Assembly (NCBI GenBank): GCA_024349245.1
Contig: JALDNG010000026.1
Coordinates: forward strand, 3,365,001 to 3,429,000
DNA: 64,000 bases
Direction of reading: 5' to 3'
From: Neodontobutis hainanensis
Taxonomy: Eukaryota > Chordata > Actinopteri > Gobiiformes > Odontobutidae
The notes under the pieces were generated by a model. It saw only the letters and a program-made list of their open reading frames with translations. It was not told the origin of the DNA and made no database searches. This document shows positions 50,716 through 60,838 of the stretch, piece by piece. Both the position numbers and the translations under genes were made by a program. Each line of letters starts with the position of its first letter. Position 1 is the stretch's first letter.

Positions 50716-52140
50716 TTTCAGTAAGGTCAAGCAGTGTCCTGTGCACTTTCTTGGTAGCCATTACTTTCTTGTTGATAAGCCGTGTAGTCCCATGGGAGCA
50801 TCCCCAAGACTCACACCATGTAAAAATGTGAAGATTATTATATGTGAAGATTTTTGATATTGATTTCTATTTAATGTTAAAAACTTAAGGTTCAGTAGAC
50901 ATGTTTGAATAAAATATAATGCAAATTTTAAAGGTAAAAATACAATGTTTCAAGTACTGGTGTAACAGATGCCTGAGGGAAACAGATACAAGTCCCCAAA
51001 CACAGATTGGCTGACATCAGAGCGCCAGTAGCACCACGTAATTCTTAGCCCAAAAATATAATTTTCATGGTTCTTTTGATAGTTCTTAGACATGACATCA
51101 GTAGAATCATGCATAGCACACTTACTTTCTCTTTAATTTAAACAACGTCTGTACGTTGGGAGAACCTGAAAAGACAGCTGCGCCCTCTACTTGCTAAAAG
51201 TTACGCAGGATGGCTTTAAACATCTGTTATACATTTTGGAATGTTTTTTTTGCAAATTGACTGTTTTCTATAAATAATTTGTAAAATATAGTGTAATATG
51301 TCAAAATGCCAATACAATCTGTTAATAAAACATGACTTTTGTCAGTGACAATCATTTAATTTTAACTTATACACTATGCAAATTTGGACAGAGATTAGAC
51401 TTTAAAATAAATATACATTAGTGTGGACATTGGCTGAGTCAGCTTTCTGAAAGTCAAAGAAATGATCGGATATACAAAGCAAATTCAATCTTAGTAGCTC
51501 TATCGGGACTTGTTAATACAACATTAGAGATTCACACTAAATGCTAGCTAAGTTTATTTTTTGGAATACACTACATTAAAGAATAGATCAATTTCATTCA
51601 ACACATTACAGTGAGATAAACCGAAGTATGTTCACAGAAGATACAGTACAGTAAAGGTAAAAGGAGTAGATAAGTGCTACAAAATGCTGCCAAGTCAATG
51701 CATTGTTTTTTAATGAGAAAACAATAAGGGTTTAGATTTAACTCTGAAGTCAATAGGGCTTTGCTAAAAAGCCTTGTGGCAGCACTGTATTTTAAACCAG
51801 CTGAGAACAAGAAAACTGCTCTGGTAATAAGCTGACACAGGTGGCTATGGGGACATTTGGAGCTGTTTTGTTTTTAATTTGAGACGCTTGATGTCCAATC
51901 ATCATTGAGGTGCATGCAGATAAGAGTGGCAAACAAAAAGAAGTTATACAAAATGTAAATCTGAGTTGCTGCATTTTCAGTAGTAACATGACACAACCTT
52001 ATCATACATATTTACGGTACGCTATTCAGAGATGTGGATTAGGATTAGTAGAACAATTACCTACTGGGTCTGTGATATAACCAAGTGAGAAATCAACTTG
52101 CTGAGTTTGTCTACGGAGCTATGAGCATGTTTGTGTGAAA
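50716..52140. other. mostly unique, with a repeat end at 51.18 kb
   Basis: Besides the 51181-51218 repeat end (paired with 44.27 kb), probably part of an element reaching back to about 50990, nothing is recognised. No gene. Confidence 0.35.
51181..51218. repeat. short dispersed repeat, copy at 44.27 kb
   Basis: Matches 44268-44312 as described there. CGCCCTCTACTTGC here versus CACCCTCTACTGGC, then the identical block TAAAAGTTACGCAGG, then a similar GCTTTA ending. Confidence 0.7.
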
Positions 52141-52149
52141 AAGGCAGTT

Positions 52150-52275
52150 TAAATCCTGGAGTTTGCATGTTCTTCCCGTGTTCGGGTGGGTTTCCTCTGG
52201 GTACTCTGGTTTCTCCCACCAACATCAAAACATGTGGCTTCCAACCAGGAATTTCCCCACATGGATAATAAAGGC
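52150..52275 (+). mobile_element. SINE body fragment
   Basis: GGAGTTTGCATGTTCTTCCC, GTGGGTTTCCTCTGGGTACT and CTGGTTTCTCCCACCAACAT follow the same order as the SINE at 24.1 kb, and the end GGAATTTCCCCACATGGATA plus ATAAAGGCATAG resembles the known 3' part of such repeats. The polymerase III promoter head is absent, so it is a truncated copy. Confidence 0.7.
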
Positions 52276-52920
52276 ATAGTAAAAAAAACATTTATAAAGT
52301 CATCTGCAAAAAGAAAGAACAGCACCACAGACTAAATGAATAGAAATATGCACCAAGTAACAACCACTGGCAAGACAGAAGTAGAGTCCTCTGTTTAAAT
52401 TTAAAATCGTTATCTCAGAGATGAATCTCAATAAAATGCAGACAATCTAAACCTTTGTGAGCAATACTGCCCTTTATAATAAACATGTACAAACCTTATC
52501 AGTTTTAACTTGAAAGGATGACAAAGTTTCTAAGCACATGTAATACTCACTCCACTTTTGCATCAATCTGCCATGTCACTTTTCTCTTTCCGCACAGCAT
52601 TCTTTCATCGTCCACACCAGCAGCTCATAGGCTCTTACTGGCTGTTTTAATCCCTTTTCTGCAACCTGTTCCAAAACAGGTTAGCTGTTCAGCAAAATAT
52701 ATTTCAACAGAAAGTTGACCAACTTTGAGATACTGAAAACCCCGGGGTAAACCTCCTGAATTGCAAAAATCCTGCTTTAAAGTTTAAAAGGTCAGGGAAA
52801 ACAGCAGTCAACAAAATATGACAAAAAGCCAAAACATGACTATTATGTTCTAAACATGTAACAATTTCAACAATAGAACTACTGCTACTTTTTACACAAA
52901 TTAAAAACATAACAGAAGTA
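52276..52920. other. unique DNA up to the A-rich start of the array
   Basis: No gene or repeat recognised. Minus-strand frames are low complexity. Confidence 0.35.
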
Positions 52921-52952
52921 AAAAAAAAAAATAATAATAATAATAATAAAAA

Positions 52953-54678
52953 ATATAGCTGCAAGCAGCCATGACGGGGCCAAGCACTAGGCCGGCATTC
53001 AATCTCATGCCGACATAGCCGGCAGCATCAGACCAATGGCAGTAAGCATATAAAGACATTTCAATAAGACTTCAGTCTAAATGGCTGAAAAATCATCAAT
53101 ACGGTCTTTAGCACTTTGATTGAATGGTTTATCACGGTCGACCAGTAACCAAACTGATGTGTGAAACAACTAGAGTGCTCAAACTCTGCAGGCAGACTCA
53201 ATGTGTTGATGGCCGGCAGCATCAGACCAATGGCAGTAAGCAGTTAAAGACATTTTAATAAGACTTCAGTCTAAATGGCTGAAAAATCATCAATACGGTC
53301 TTTAGCACTTTGATTGAATGGTTTATCATGTCCAATCCAGAGGCAGCGCAGTAACCAAACTGATGTGTGAAACAACTAAGGTCCTCAAACTCAGCAGGCA
53401 GACTCAAGTCATGGTTGACATAACACGTAGTAAGTTTGGTTAGAAAATATTAAAGCATTGCAGAGATATAGCCTGACTTTTATTTTTGTGCGCACTAAGT
53501 TGATTTCATTTGCGCAGTATTCGACAACGGTTTGACGAATCAACTTTCTTTTAATAACTTTTTGTCATCATAGTCTGAAGAAGATCTGGTTCAATTTTGG
53601 TGAAAATCGGACAAACGGTGTGGGAGGAGTTTGAAAAAGTAGGTTTTGGAAAAAACAACATGGCAAACAGGACGTTTGTCCGAATAGGACATATTTGGTA
53701 TCTGGGCTCTCGGCTTGATCCAGTGAACACATTAAGACCATTTGTTTTACAATAGGTTAACGTAATAAAAGTTATTAGCATATTTATTGATTTGGGTTAT
53801 AACTTTTGACCACAAGGTGGCGCTGCCCCAAAACTTTTGAGTACCTTCAGGGCTTGGTCCCGAAGACACATACCAAGTTTCATAATGATGCGGCAATGCG
53901 TTAAAAAATATAGCACTTTTTGACAATATTCATAATGGCCGACGCTCAAAATGGCCGATATGGGAAAATTTGGTATCGCAGGACTCGGCATGATGCACTG
54001 AATCTAAAGAGACCAGTTTTATGATTTTTGGCAAAAGCGTTCAGAAGATATAAGCAAATAATTGACTTTTTATATCTCCTGACCACTAGGAGGCGCTGCG
54101 CCAAAACTCTGCAGGCATCCTCAAATCTTAGTTGCAATAACATGTACTAAGTTTGGTGAGAATATGTTAAAGCATTGCAGAGATATAGCCTGACTTTCAT
54201 TTTTATGCACATTAAGTCAATTTTATTTGCGCGGTATTCGAAAACGGTTTGACGAATCAACTTTCTTTTAATAACTTTTTGTCAGCATAGCCGGAAGATG
54301 ATCTGGTTCAATTTTCGTGATAATCGGACAAACGGCCTAGGAGGAGTTTGCAAAAGTACATTTTTTAGAAAATTCAAAATGGCGGAAAAACTATCATGGC
54401 GGAAAATGACGTCATAGGGTGCAATCGAATCGTCATGAGCTAAGGAATCAGAGGAAAAAAGAATTTTAATTCTAGGCCTTACGGTTCAAAAGTTATTAAC
54501 ATAAACATAAGTCCGACTTTGGACAGTTGGTGGCGCTAGAGGGATTAAGGTAGACACTTCAGATTTGTCAGGATGACAGCTCACACTGTCCACTTTTAGT
54601 GTACCAAATTTCACAACTTTTTAGCATACGGTTCTATGGCCTACCATAGACTCCCATGCGGAATAATAATAATAATAA
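52953..54678 (+). mobile_element. array unit A
   Basis: About 1.73 kb. The 5' hairpin end is intact. An N module of about 190 bases is present twice (from about 53022 and 53213). An M module (CATTGCAGAGATATAGCC...GGAGGAGTTTG) is also present twice (about 53395-53645 and 54110-54360). The unit ends in (TAA)n at about 54662-54678 and lacks the final hairpin and CTTGGCCCCTAA, running straight into unit B. Frames such as 53797-53991 (minus) are not protein-like. Confidence 0.8.
53810..53823 (+). promoter_or_regulatory. CTCF-like motif in unit A
   Basis: CCACAAGGTGGCGC fits the relaxed CTCF core (CCNCNAGGNGGCNS). The same motif stands in unit B at 55797-55810. A near-match, CCACTAGGAGGCGC, follows in both units (54083-54096 and 56071-56084). 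Binding is not shown. Confidence 0.3.
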
Positions 54679-54937
54679 ATATAGCTGCAAGCAGCCATGA
54701 CGGGGCCAAGCACTAGGCCGGCATTCAATCTCATGCCGACATAGCCGGCAGCATCAGACCAACGGCAGTAAGCAGTTAAAGAAATTTCAATAAGACTTCA
54801 GTCTAAATGGCTGAAAAATCATCAATACGGTCTTTAGCACTTTGATTGAATGGTTTATCACGGTCGACCAGTAACCAAACTGATGTGTGAAACAACTAGA
54901 GTGCTCAAACTCTGCAGGCAGACTCAATGTGTTGATG

Positions 54938-55285
54938 GCCGGCAGCATCAGACCAATGGCAGTAAGCATCTAAAGACATTTCAGTAAGATTTCAGTCTAA
55001 AAAGTCTTATTGAAATGTCTTTAGATGCTCACTGCCGTTGGTCTGATGCTGCCGGCTATGTCGGCATGAGCTTTAATGCTCAAAACGTTATACAGTATGT
55101 TTAGACAGTTTACAACTTAAATTGTGAAAAACTAAATCGGCAGTTCTAACAAAACCAAGACTACTCAAATGCCCAGGTAACAGCATCGCTAATGGTCCAG
55201 CTCCTATGTAATACGTTATGTTATGTAATTCCCTATTTTCTAAGACTCTTGGCAGTCTCAGAAATGCCCAGTAAGCCATCTATGG
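54938..55285. repeat. inverted duplication plus 215-base insert in unit B
   Basis: The N-module sequence at 54938-54994 is followed, after about 7 bases, by its near-exact reverse complement at 55001-55056, extended to 55070 by inverted CATAGCCGG/GACATAGCC-type unit sequence. From 55071 to about 55285 the sequence has no counterpart in units A or C, after which the N module resumes at GGTCTTTAGCAC. The simplest explanation is template switching or insertion of an inverted piece from another copy with its flank. Confidence 0.8.
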
Positions 55286-55796
55286 TCTTTAGCACTTTGA
55301 TTGAATGGTTTATCACGGTCGACCTAGAGGCAGCGCAGTAACCAAACTGATGTGTGAAACAACTAAAGTCCTCAAACTCTGCAGGCAGACTCAAGTCATG
55401 GTTGCCATAACAATTACTAAGTTTGGTTAGAAAATATTAAAGCATTGCAGAGATATAGCCCGACTTTCATTTTTGAGCGCATTAAGTCAAATTCATTTGC
55501 ACGGTATTCGCAAACGGTTTGACTAATCAACTTAATTCTCATAACTCTTTGTCAGCATGGTCTGAAGATGTTATGATTCAATTTTGGTAAAAATCGGACA
55601 AACGGTGTGGGAGGAGTTCGAAAAAGTAGGTTTTCGAAAAAACAACATGGCAAACAGGACGTTTGTCCAAATAGGACATATTTGTTATCTGTGCTCTCGG
55701 CTTGATCCAGTGAACACATTAAGACCATTTGTTTTACAATAGGGTAACGTAATAAAAGTTATTAGCATATTTATTGATTTGGGTTATAACTTTTGA

Positions 55797-55810
55797 CCAC
55801 AAGGTGGCGC
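55797..55810 (+). promoter_or_regulatory. CTCF-like motif in unit B
   Basis: Identical to the unit A motif at 53810. Unit C has lost this part through its internal deletion, so copy number of the motif varies with the element. Confidence 0.3.
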
Positions 55811-56649
55811 TGCCCCAAAACTTTTGAGTGCCTTCAGGGCTTGGTCCCGAAGACACATACCAAGTTTCATAATGATGCGGCAATGCGTTCAAAAAATATA
55901 GCACTTTTTGACAATATTCATAATGGCCGACTCTCAAAATGGCCGATATGGGAAAATTTGGTATCGCAGGACTCGGCATGACGCACTGAATCTAAAGAGA
56001 CCAGTTTTATGATTTTTGGCAAAAGCGTTCAGAAGATATAAGCAAATAATTCACTTTTTATATCTCCTGACCACTAGGAGGCGCTGCGCCAAAACTCTGC
56101 AGGCATCCTCAAAACATGGTTGCCATAACACGTACTAAGTTTGGTTGGAATATGTTAAAGCATTGCAGAGATATACCCCAACATTTATTTTTGTGCGCAC
56201 TAAGTCGAATTCATTTGCGCGGTATTCGACAACGGTTTGAAGAATCAACTTTATTCTCATAACTTTTAGTCAGCATAGTCTGAAGAAGATCTGGTTCAAT
56301 TTTCATAAAAATCGGGCTACGGCCTAGGAGGAGTTCGCAAAAGTACGTTTTTAGAAAATTCAAAATGGCGGAAAAACTATCATGGCGGAAAATGACGTCA
56401 TAGGGTGCACTCGAATCGGCATGAGCTAAGGAATCAGAGGAAAAAAGAATTTTAATTCTAGGTCTTACGGTTAAAAAGTTATTAACATAAACATAAGTCC
56501 GACTTTGGACAGTTGGTGGCGCTAGAGGGATTAAGGTAGACACTTCAGATTGGTTAGGATGACAGTTCACACTGTCCACTATTAGTGTACCAAATTTCAC
56601 AACTTTTTAGCATACGGTTCTATGGGCTGCCATAGACTTACATTGCAGG

Positions 56650-56680
<31 letters not shown>

Positions 56681-56732
56681 GAAATCTAACGAATACAATA
56701 GGGTCTACGCACCTTCGGTGCTTGGCCCCTAA

Positions 56733-57814
56733 ATATAGCTGCAAGCAGCAATGACGGGGCCAAGCACAAGCCGGCATTCAATCTCATGCCGACCTGGGTG
56801 GCAGCATCAGACCAATGGCAGTAAGCAGTTAAAGACATTTCAATAAGACTTCAGTCTAAATGGCTCAAAAATCATCAATATGGTCTTTAGCACTTTGATT
56901 GAATGGTTTATCACGGTCGACCCAGAGGCAGCGCAGTAACCTCACTGATGTGTGAAACAACTAGAGTGCTCAAACTCTGCAGGCAGACTCAAACTCTGCA
57001 GGCAGCCTCAATGTGTTGATGGCGGCAGCATCAGACCAATGGCAGTAAGCAGTTAAAGACATTTCAATAAGACTTCAGTCTAAATGGCTGAAAAATCATC
57101 AATACGGTCTTTAGCACTTTGATTGAAAGCTTTATCACGGTTGACCAGTAACCAAACTGATGTGTGAAACAACTAGAGTGCTCAAACTCTGCAGGCAGAC
57201 TCGAGTCATGGTTGCCATAACACGTACTAAGTTTGGTTATAATATGTTAAAGCATTGCAGAGATATAGCCTGACATTTAATTTTGTGCGCACTAAGTCGA
57301 ATTTATTTGCGCGGTATTTGACAACGGTTTGAAGAATCAACTTTATTCTCATAACTTTTAGTCAGCATAGTCTGAAGATGATCTGGTTCAATTTTCGTGA
57401 AAATCAGGGCTACGGCCTAGGAGGAGTTCGCAAAAGTACGTTTTTTAGAAAATTCAAAATGGCGGAAAAACTATCATGGCGGAAAATGACGTCATAGGGT
57501 GCAATCGAATCGTCATGAGCTAAGGAATCAGAGGAAAAAAGAATTTTAATTCTAGGCCTTACGGTTCAAAAGTTATTAGAATAAACATAAGTCCAACTTT
57601 GGACAGTTGGTGGCGCTAGAGGGATTAAGGTAGACACTTCAGATTGGTTAGGATGACAGGTGACACTGTCCACTATTAGTGTACCAAATTTCACAACTTT
57701 TTAGCATACGGTTCTATGGGCTGCCATAGACTTACATTGCAGGATAATAATAATAATAATAAGAAATCTAACGGTTTCAATAGGGTCTACGCACCTTCGG
57801 TGCTTGGCCCCTAA
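56733..57814 (+). mobile_element. array unit C, internally deleted
   Basis: About 1.08 kb. Both ends are present. After the second N module the M module occurs only once (about 57190-57440), and the roughly 740 bases between the two M modules in units A and B are missing. A small extra repeat of CAAACTCTGCAGGCAG lies at about 56970-57008. The 3' (TAA)n is short. Confidence 0.8.
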
Positions 57815-57875
57815 TAATAATAAGAAATCTAACGAATACAATAGGGGCTACGCACCTTCGGTGCTTGGCCCCTAA
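57815..57875 (+). mobile_element. solitary extra 3' end of the array element
   Basis: A (TAA)n scrap, AGAAATCTAACGAATACAAT, then GGGGCTACGCACCTTCGGTG and CTTGGCCCCTAA. It duplicates only the last 60 bases of a unit. Such repeated 3' ends are reported for Helitron-type elements and can also arise by slippage within (TAA)n. Confidence 0.8.
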
Positions 57876-58129
57876 TAAGAACCTAAGAGTGGGATGACAT
57901 GAAAAGACAAGTGTTGCATTAGTACAACATTGGGGCTCCTTGTTGTGTGTGCTTTCTCTCTCATGCTCAATTGGCTGCGTGAGACACTGATACACAGCGA
58001 TCCGCCCTAATGGACTCCGCTCTGCCGGGAGTCCTAATTCACAGAGAAAATGATCACCTGGCGTCGGGCGGCTCTGAGCAAAAGGGGGAATGAGTGAACA
58101 GATGTACGAGGAGTGCGGGTTAGCCTGTT
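57876..58129. other. unique DNA, no gene seen
   Basis: Short interval between the array and the (CA)n tract. Nothing supported. Confidence 0.4.
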
Positions 58130-58155
58130 ACACACACACACGCACACACACACAC

Positions 58156-58245
<90 letters not shown>
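58130..58245. repeat. (CA)n microsatellite
   Basis: About 58 CA units with two CACG interruptions near the left end. The His/Thr and Val/Cys repeat translations across it are not proteins. Confidence 0.98.
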
Positions 58246-58249
<4 letters not shown>

Positions 58250-58526
58250 TATCACACAGCTGCAGCTCTGATCTCCTTTAGCCCCCGACATGCTCGGCTC
58301 CCTTGGCCCTCCTTTTACAACACCTCATTCACCCTCTGACTCCAGCCTTCACCCCTATTCCACCTTCCCCTCATTCCTTCGTCTAAATGCTTTGCATGGC
58401 TCAGCTCTTCCCACTCTTTTCCTTTCCAAGGAACAATGCACCGCTTAGCATTTTGAATTCCGTCTTTGTTCTCTAAATAAATTGCCATGTAAATACCATG
58501 TGTTTTAGCATTTTAGAGCATTGCGG
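58246..58526. other. pyrimidine-rich unique DNA
   Basis: C/T-rich stretch at about 58260-58430 with no gene seen. Confidence 0.4.
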
Positions 58527-58750
58527 TTGGGCGTAATAGCTCAATGGTAGAGTGGTTGTCCCCTAACCCGGAGGGTTGGTGGTTTGATTCCCACTGTTCC
58601 CATGAGTAATACTGTTGTTGTGTCCTTGGACAAGACACCTAACCCACCTTGCCTCCAGTGGTGTTCCAGCTGTAACACTGGTGAATGGAAGCCTAATGTA
58701 AGTCGCTTTGGATAAAAGCGTTTGCTTAATTGAATAAATATAAATGTAAC
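58527..58750 (+). mobile_element. tRNA-derived SINE with L2-type tail
   Basis: The head contains a polymerase III A box (TAGCTCAATGG, 58537-58547) and a B box (GGTTTGATTCC, 58581-58591). The body has TGTCCTTGGACAAGACACCT and CCACCTTGCCTCCAGTGG, typical of a widespread fish SINE body. The 3' tail GTAAGTCGCTTTGGATAAAA matches the LINE tail at 20714. Length is about 225 bases and the order head-body-tail is complete. The head is not a functional tRNA: the body continues directly and the anticodon arm is not credible. No coding capacity; frames on the minus strand are fortuitous. Confidence 0.92.
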
Positions 58751-59399
58751 AATACAAAACAACATTATGGGTGTGTTTAGGCAAGACGCACACCTGTGGG
58801 TTAATATATTATAATAATATAGTAATCATAGTGTACTATGTAGATACATGTTATTACAGTTTGTTACACAAGGAGGTAGATACAATGTAAAGTGAAACCT
58901 AATTCAATTTTCAAGACCCTGCAGTCTCACCTGGTGTGTGAAAAATGTGTAGAATGTGTAAAATTGTAGTTTCAATGTCATACTGGTTGTAAAATATGTG
59001 CCATTATGATCTTGAAGCAAACTATTATATTATATAGTATATTATATAAAAAAACTAACTTTTCTAAATATAATAAATAATTACTGACCATGACAAAACA
59101 CAATAAAAGACACATGACATAATAAATGACCATGACACAAGCTAAGGTCTCCCACAGTTAGCTCCTGGGTTTTATTTCCCATCCACCACCCATACCTTCT
59201 CCATTTTTCAAAAACAAAAAAAACAAAAAAAAACAAATAAACATGGTATTTTTAGAGGTGCATATTGTACTATGTTTTCTGTATTTCATTTTCAAATCCT
59301 TCCTATTCCATCCTTTTCTCACTTTCCTCTTTTCTGTGCCGGTGTCTTTCCCTCTTTCCTCACCCTCCCCTGTCCCTCTCCCCTCTCGCTCTGTCCTCG
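58751..59399. other. unique AT-rich DNA, no gene seen
   Basis: Contains AT-rich palindromic scraps (about 59024-59052) and an A-rich run at 59215-59238. No gene. Confidence 0.4.
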
Positions 59400-59720
59400 A
59401 GTGGCCAGGAGAATGATTATGCGAAACAGGACTGAGATCCATCAATGTGTCACCAGCTTGTTCCCCAAGTCCCCTCTGAGGGCCCGGTCCCCACCACCAC
59501 CGCACGGACGCACCTCCTCCCCCTGTGGTCCCGCTCCGACCCACCGGCCAGCAGTGCATTAGCATGGCAGAGAACGGCGACGAGACGAGGCACGCTCTCA
59601 TTGACAATAGGGGTAATTGGAACTCGCCTTGATTTAACATTGTTCTTATTGGTGACTGTCTGGCTGTAATGCAGTGCCACACATGAGATTCTCGTGAGCA
59701 AAAACAAAGCACAGAAAAAG
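59400..59720. promoter_or_regulatory. candidate conserved non-coding element
   Basis: Complex, GC-richer than its flanks, with Sox-type (GACAATAGGG, CATTGTTCTTATTG) and homeodomain-type (GGTAATTGG, GATTTAAC) motifs close together at about 59600-59650. Three overlapping open frames on both strands show compositional openness, not a gene; none has a recognisable domain or start context. Conservation untested. Confidence 0.25.
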
Positions 59721-60604
59721 ACAGAGTCACATGACCTTGCCATGAAGACAAGTATATATCTGTGTGAATCAAAGGGCAAGTCAATTCTATTCTCAGCCTC
59801 AGAAACAAGTCTACATAGACGAAGAAAAAAAAAGATCTGACCTAAAGCCATGGACCTCCTACCTTTATCCCTCCATCATTTATGTTAAAGTATTCTCATA
59901 ATACCCCACCCTCAAAACCTTACAGTCCAAAATAAAAACATAGACAACGTTTATCCATGAAAAGTTCATACAATAAACATTATTGGCTTTTGGAGAGTGG
60001 TGGACCGTCAGGGCCAGCAAGGCCTTCTCTGCTAGCCCTAAATAATTAAAAACAAATCAATTTTTATTTAGTTTGTAATTTATTTCTGCATTATGATTGA
60101 AGTCGCTTACAATATTTATTTTTTATGTTTTATTCAACCTTTATTTATTGAACAAAACATCAGTTGCTGAAACTAAACTGAATTTAGGACATAAAAAGTG
60201 ACTTGAACACTTCTTGCTTTCAATTGCCTGATGGGACCAGCAGAACAGACTCTGCTAGTCTTTTGTTGAAAGGCCATATGCATGAGTTGTAGTTAGCATT
60301 AATGACTAAATTATCAGCCAATCAATGACGTTCAGTTATGGAAAATTGCCTAGGCCTAGCATTGTGTCCAGAGCTAGCTCCATGCTCTCTATTGGCTAGT
60401 CTTCCTTGTGTGCCTATGTAAACTGAACTGCTGTTGAAGCAAATATTGTTGCTTATCTATTAAAATCGCCTTTTTAAGGCGCTTATTAACAACTCTATTA
60501 AACTAGATTTACTAACAAAGACCGGTAAAAGTTTTGTAAGAAATTTCAAAGACTGCGACTTAGAGCGATATGAGTGGCTAACTGCTAGCACTGAACACAA
60601 CTAG
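59721..60604. other. likely old repeat at about 59990-60400
   Basis: Phrases such as GGACCGTCAGGGCCAGCAAG, GGCCTTCTCTGCTAGCCCT and GATGGGACCAGCAGAAC look like an old fish dispersed repeat, but I found neither ends nor a second copy in the window. The rest is unassigned. No gene. Confidence 0.3.
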
Positions 60605-60838
60605 CTCTTTTGCAGGTCGTGTTTACTTGTCAACACCAAGCCTCTCTCATGGAAACTTTTAAATGGTCCTTGAGTAAGGGTGCCGCCATATGGCGAAATA
60701 CAGCGAAATACAGCGAAATACAGCAATATACCTTCGTCCACAAGAGGGCAGGCTCCAAAAGCAGAAATAAAAAGAGAAACCCAAATGCGACAGCTTGGTA
60801 CAAAAGATGGCTCCGGTCTCTACAGCTATTTATACAGA
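60605..60838 (+). repeat. left part of split repeat (copy of 50.46 kb)
   Basis: Aligns with 50455-50680 in order (see that entry) up to TCCGGTCTCTA. A local expansion of GCGAAATACA, three units at 60693-60722, is absent from the 50-kb copy. It is interrupted at about 60830 by a MITE, after which the repeat resumes at about 61426. Confidence 0.85.

Larger units (their letters stand above)
54679..56732 (+). mobile_element. array unit B, with inverted insert
   Basis: About 2.05 kb, the longest unit, with both ends present: the 5' hairpin at about 54684 and CACCTTCGGTGCTTGGCCCC ending at 56729. Its second N module is interrupted at about 54994-55285 by an inverted N fragment plus about 215 bases of unrelated sequence. 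The rest parallels unit A closely, including both M modules. The (TAA)n tract at 56650-56680 is the longest of the array. Confidence 0.8.
52921..57875 (+). mobile_element. tandem array of a Helentron-like non-autonomous element
   Basis: Three head-to-tail units (52953-54678, 54679-56732, 56733-57814) plus an extra 3' end (57815-57875) make up the array. Each unit begins ATATAGCTGCAAGCAGC, in which GCTGC-AA-GCAGC is a 5' hairpin, then GGGGCCAAGCAC. Intact units end GCACCTTCGGTGC (3' hairpin) then TTGGCCCCTAA. GGGGCCAAGCAC and GTGCTTGGCCCC are subterminal inverted repeats. A 3' hairpin just before CTAA, and tandem copies, fit Helitron/Helentron (rolling-circle) elements, which end in CTRR. A (TAA)n tract precedes each 3' end. 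No Rep/helicase frame exists. A TIR-type DNA element is the alternative. Confidence 0.8.

Noticed and set aside
53797..55979. Similar minus-strand frames in array units A and B
   Set aside because: Their similarity reflects the DNA repeat; the frames differ in length, end differently and match no protein.
58034..58291. Open frames rich in Val-Cys or His-Thr repeats
   Set aside because: They are translations of the (CA)n microsatellite.
58527..58600. Possible tRNA gene
   Set aside because: The A and B boxes are the head of a SINE: the sequence continues into a SINE body and L2-type tail, and no convincing anticodon arm or acceptor stem is seen.
59158..59808. 216-residue open frame on the minus strand
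   Set aside because: No recognisable domain, low-complexity Gly/Arg/Glu-rich parts, and competing open frames on the other strand; probably composition. I treat the region as a non-coding candidate instead.
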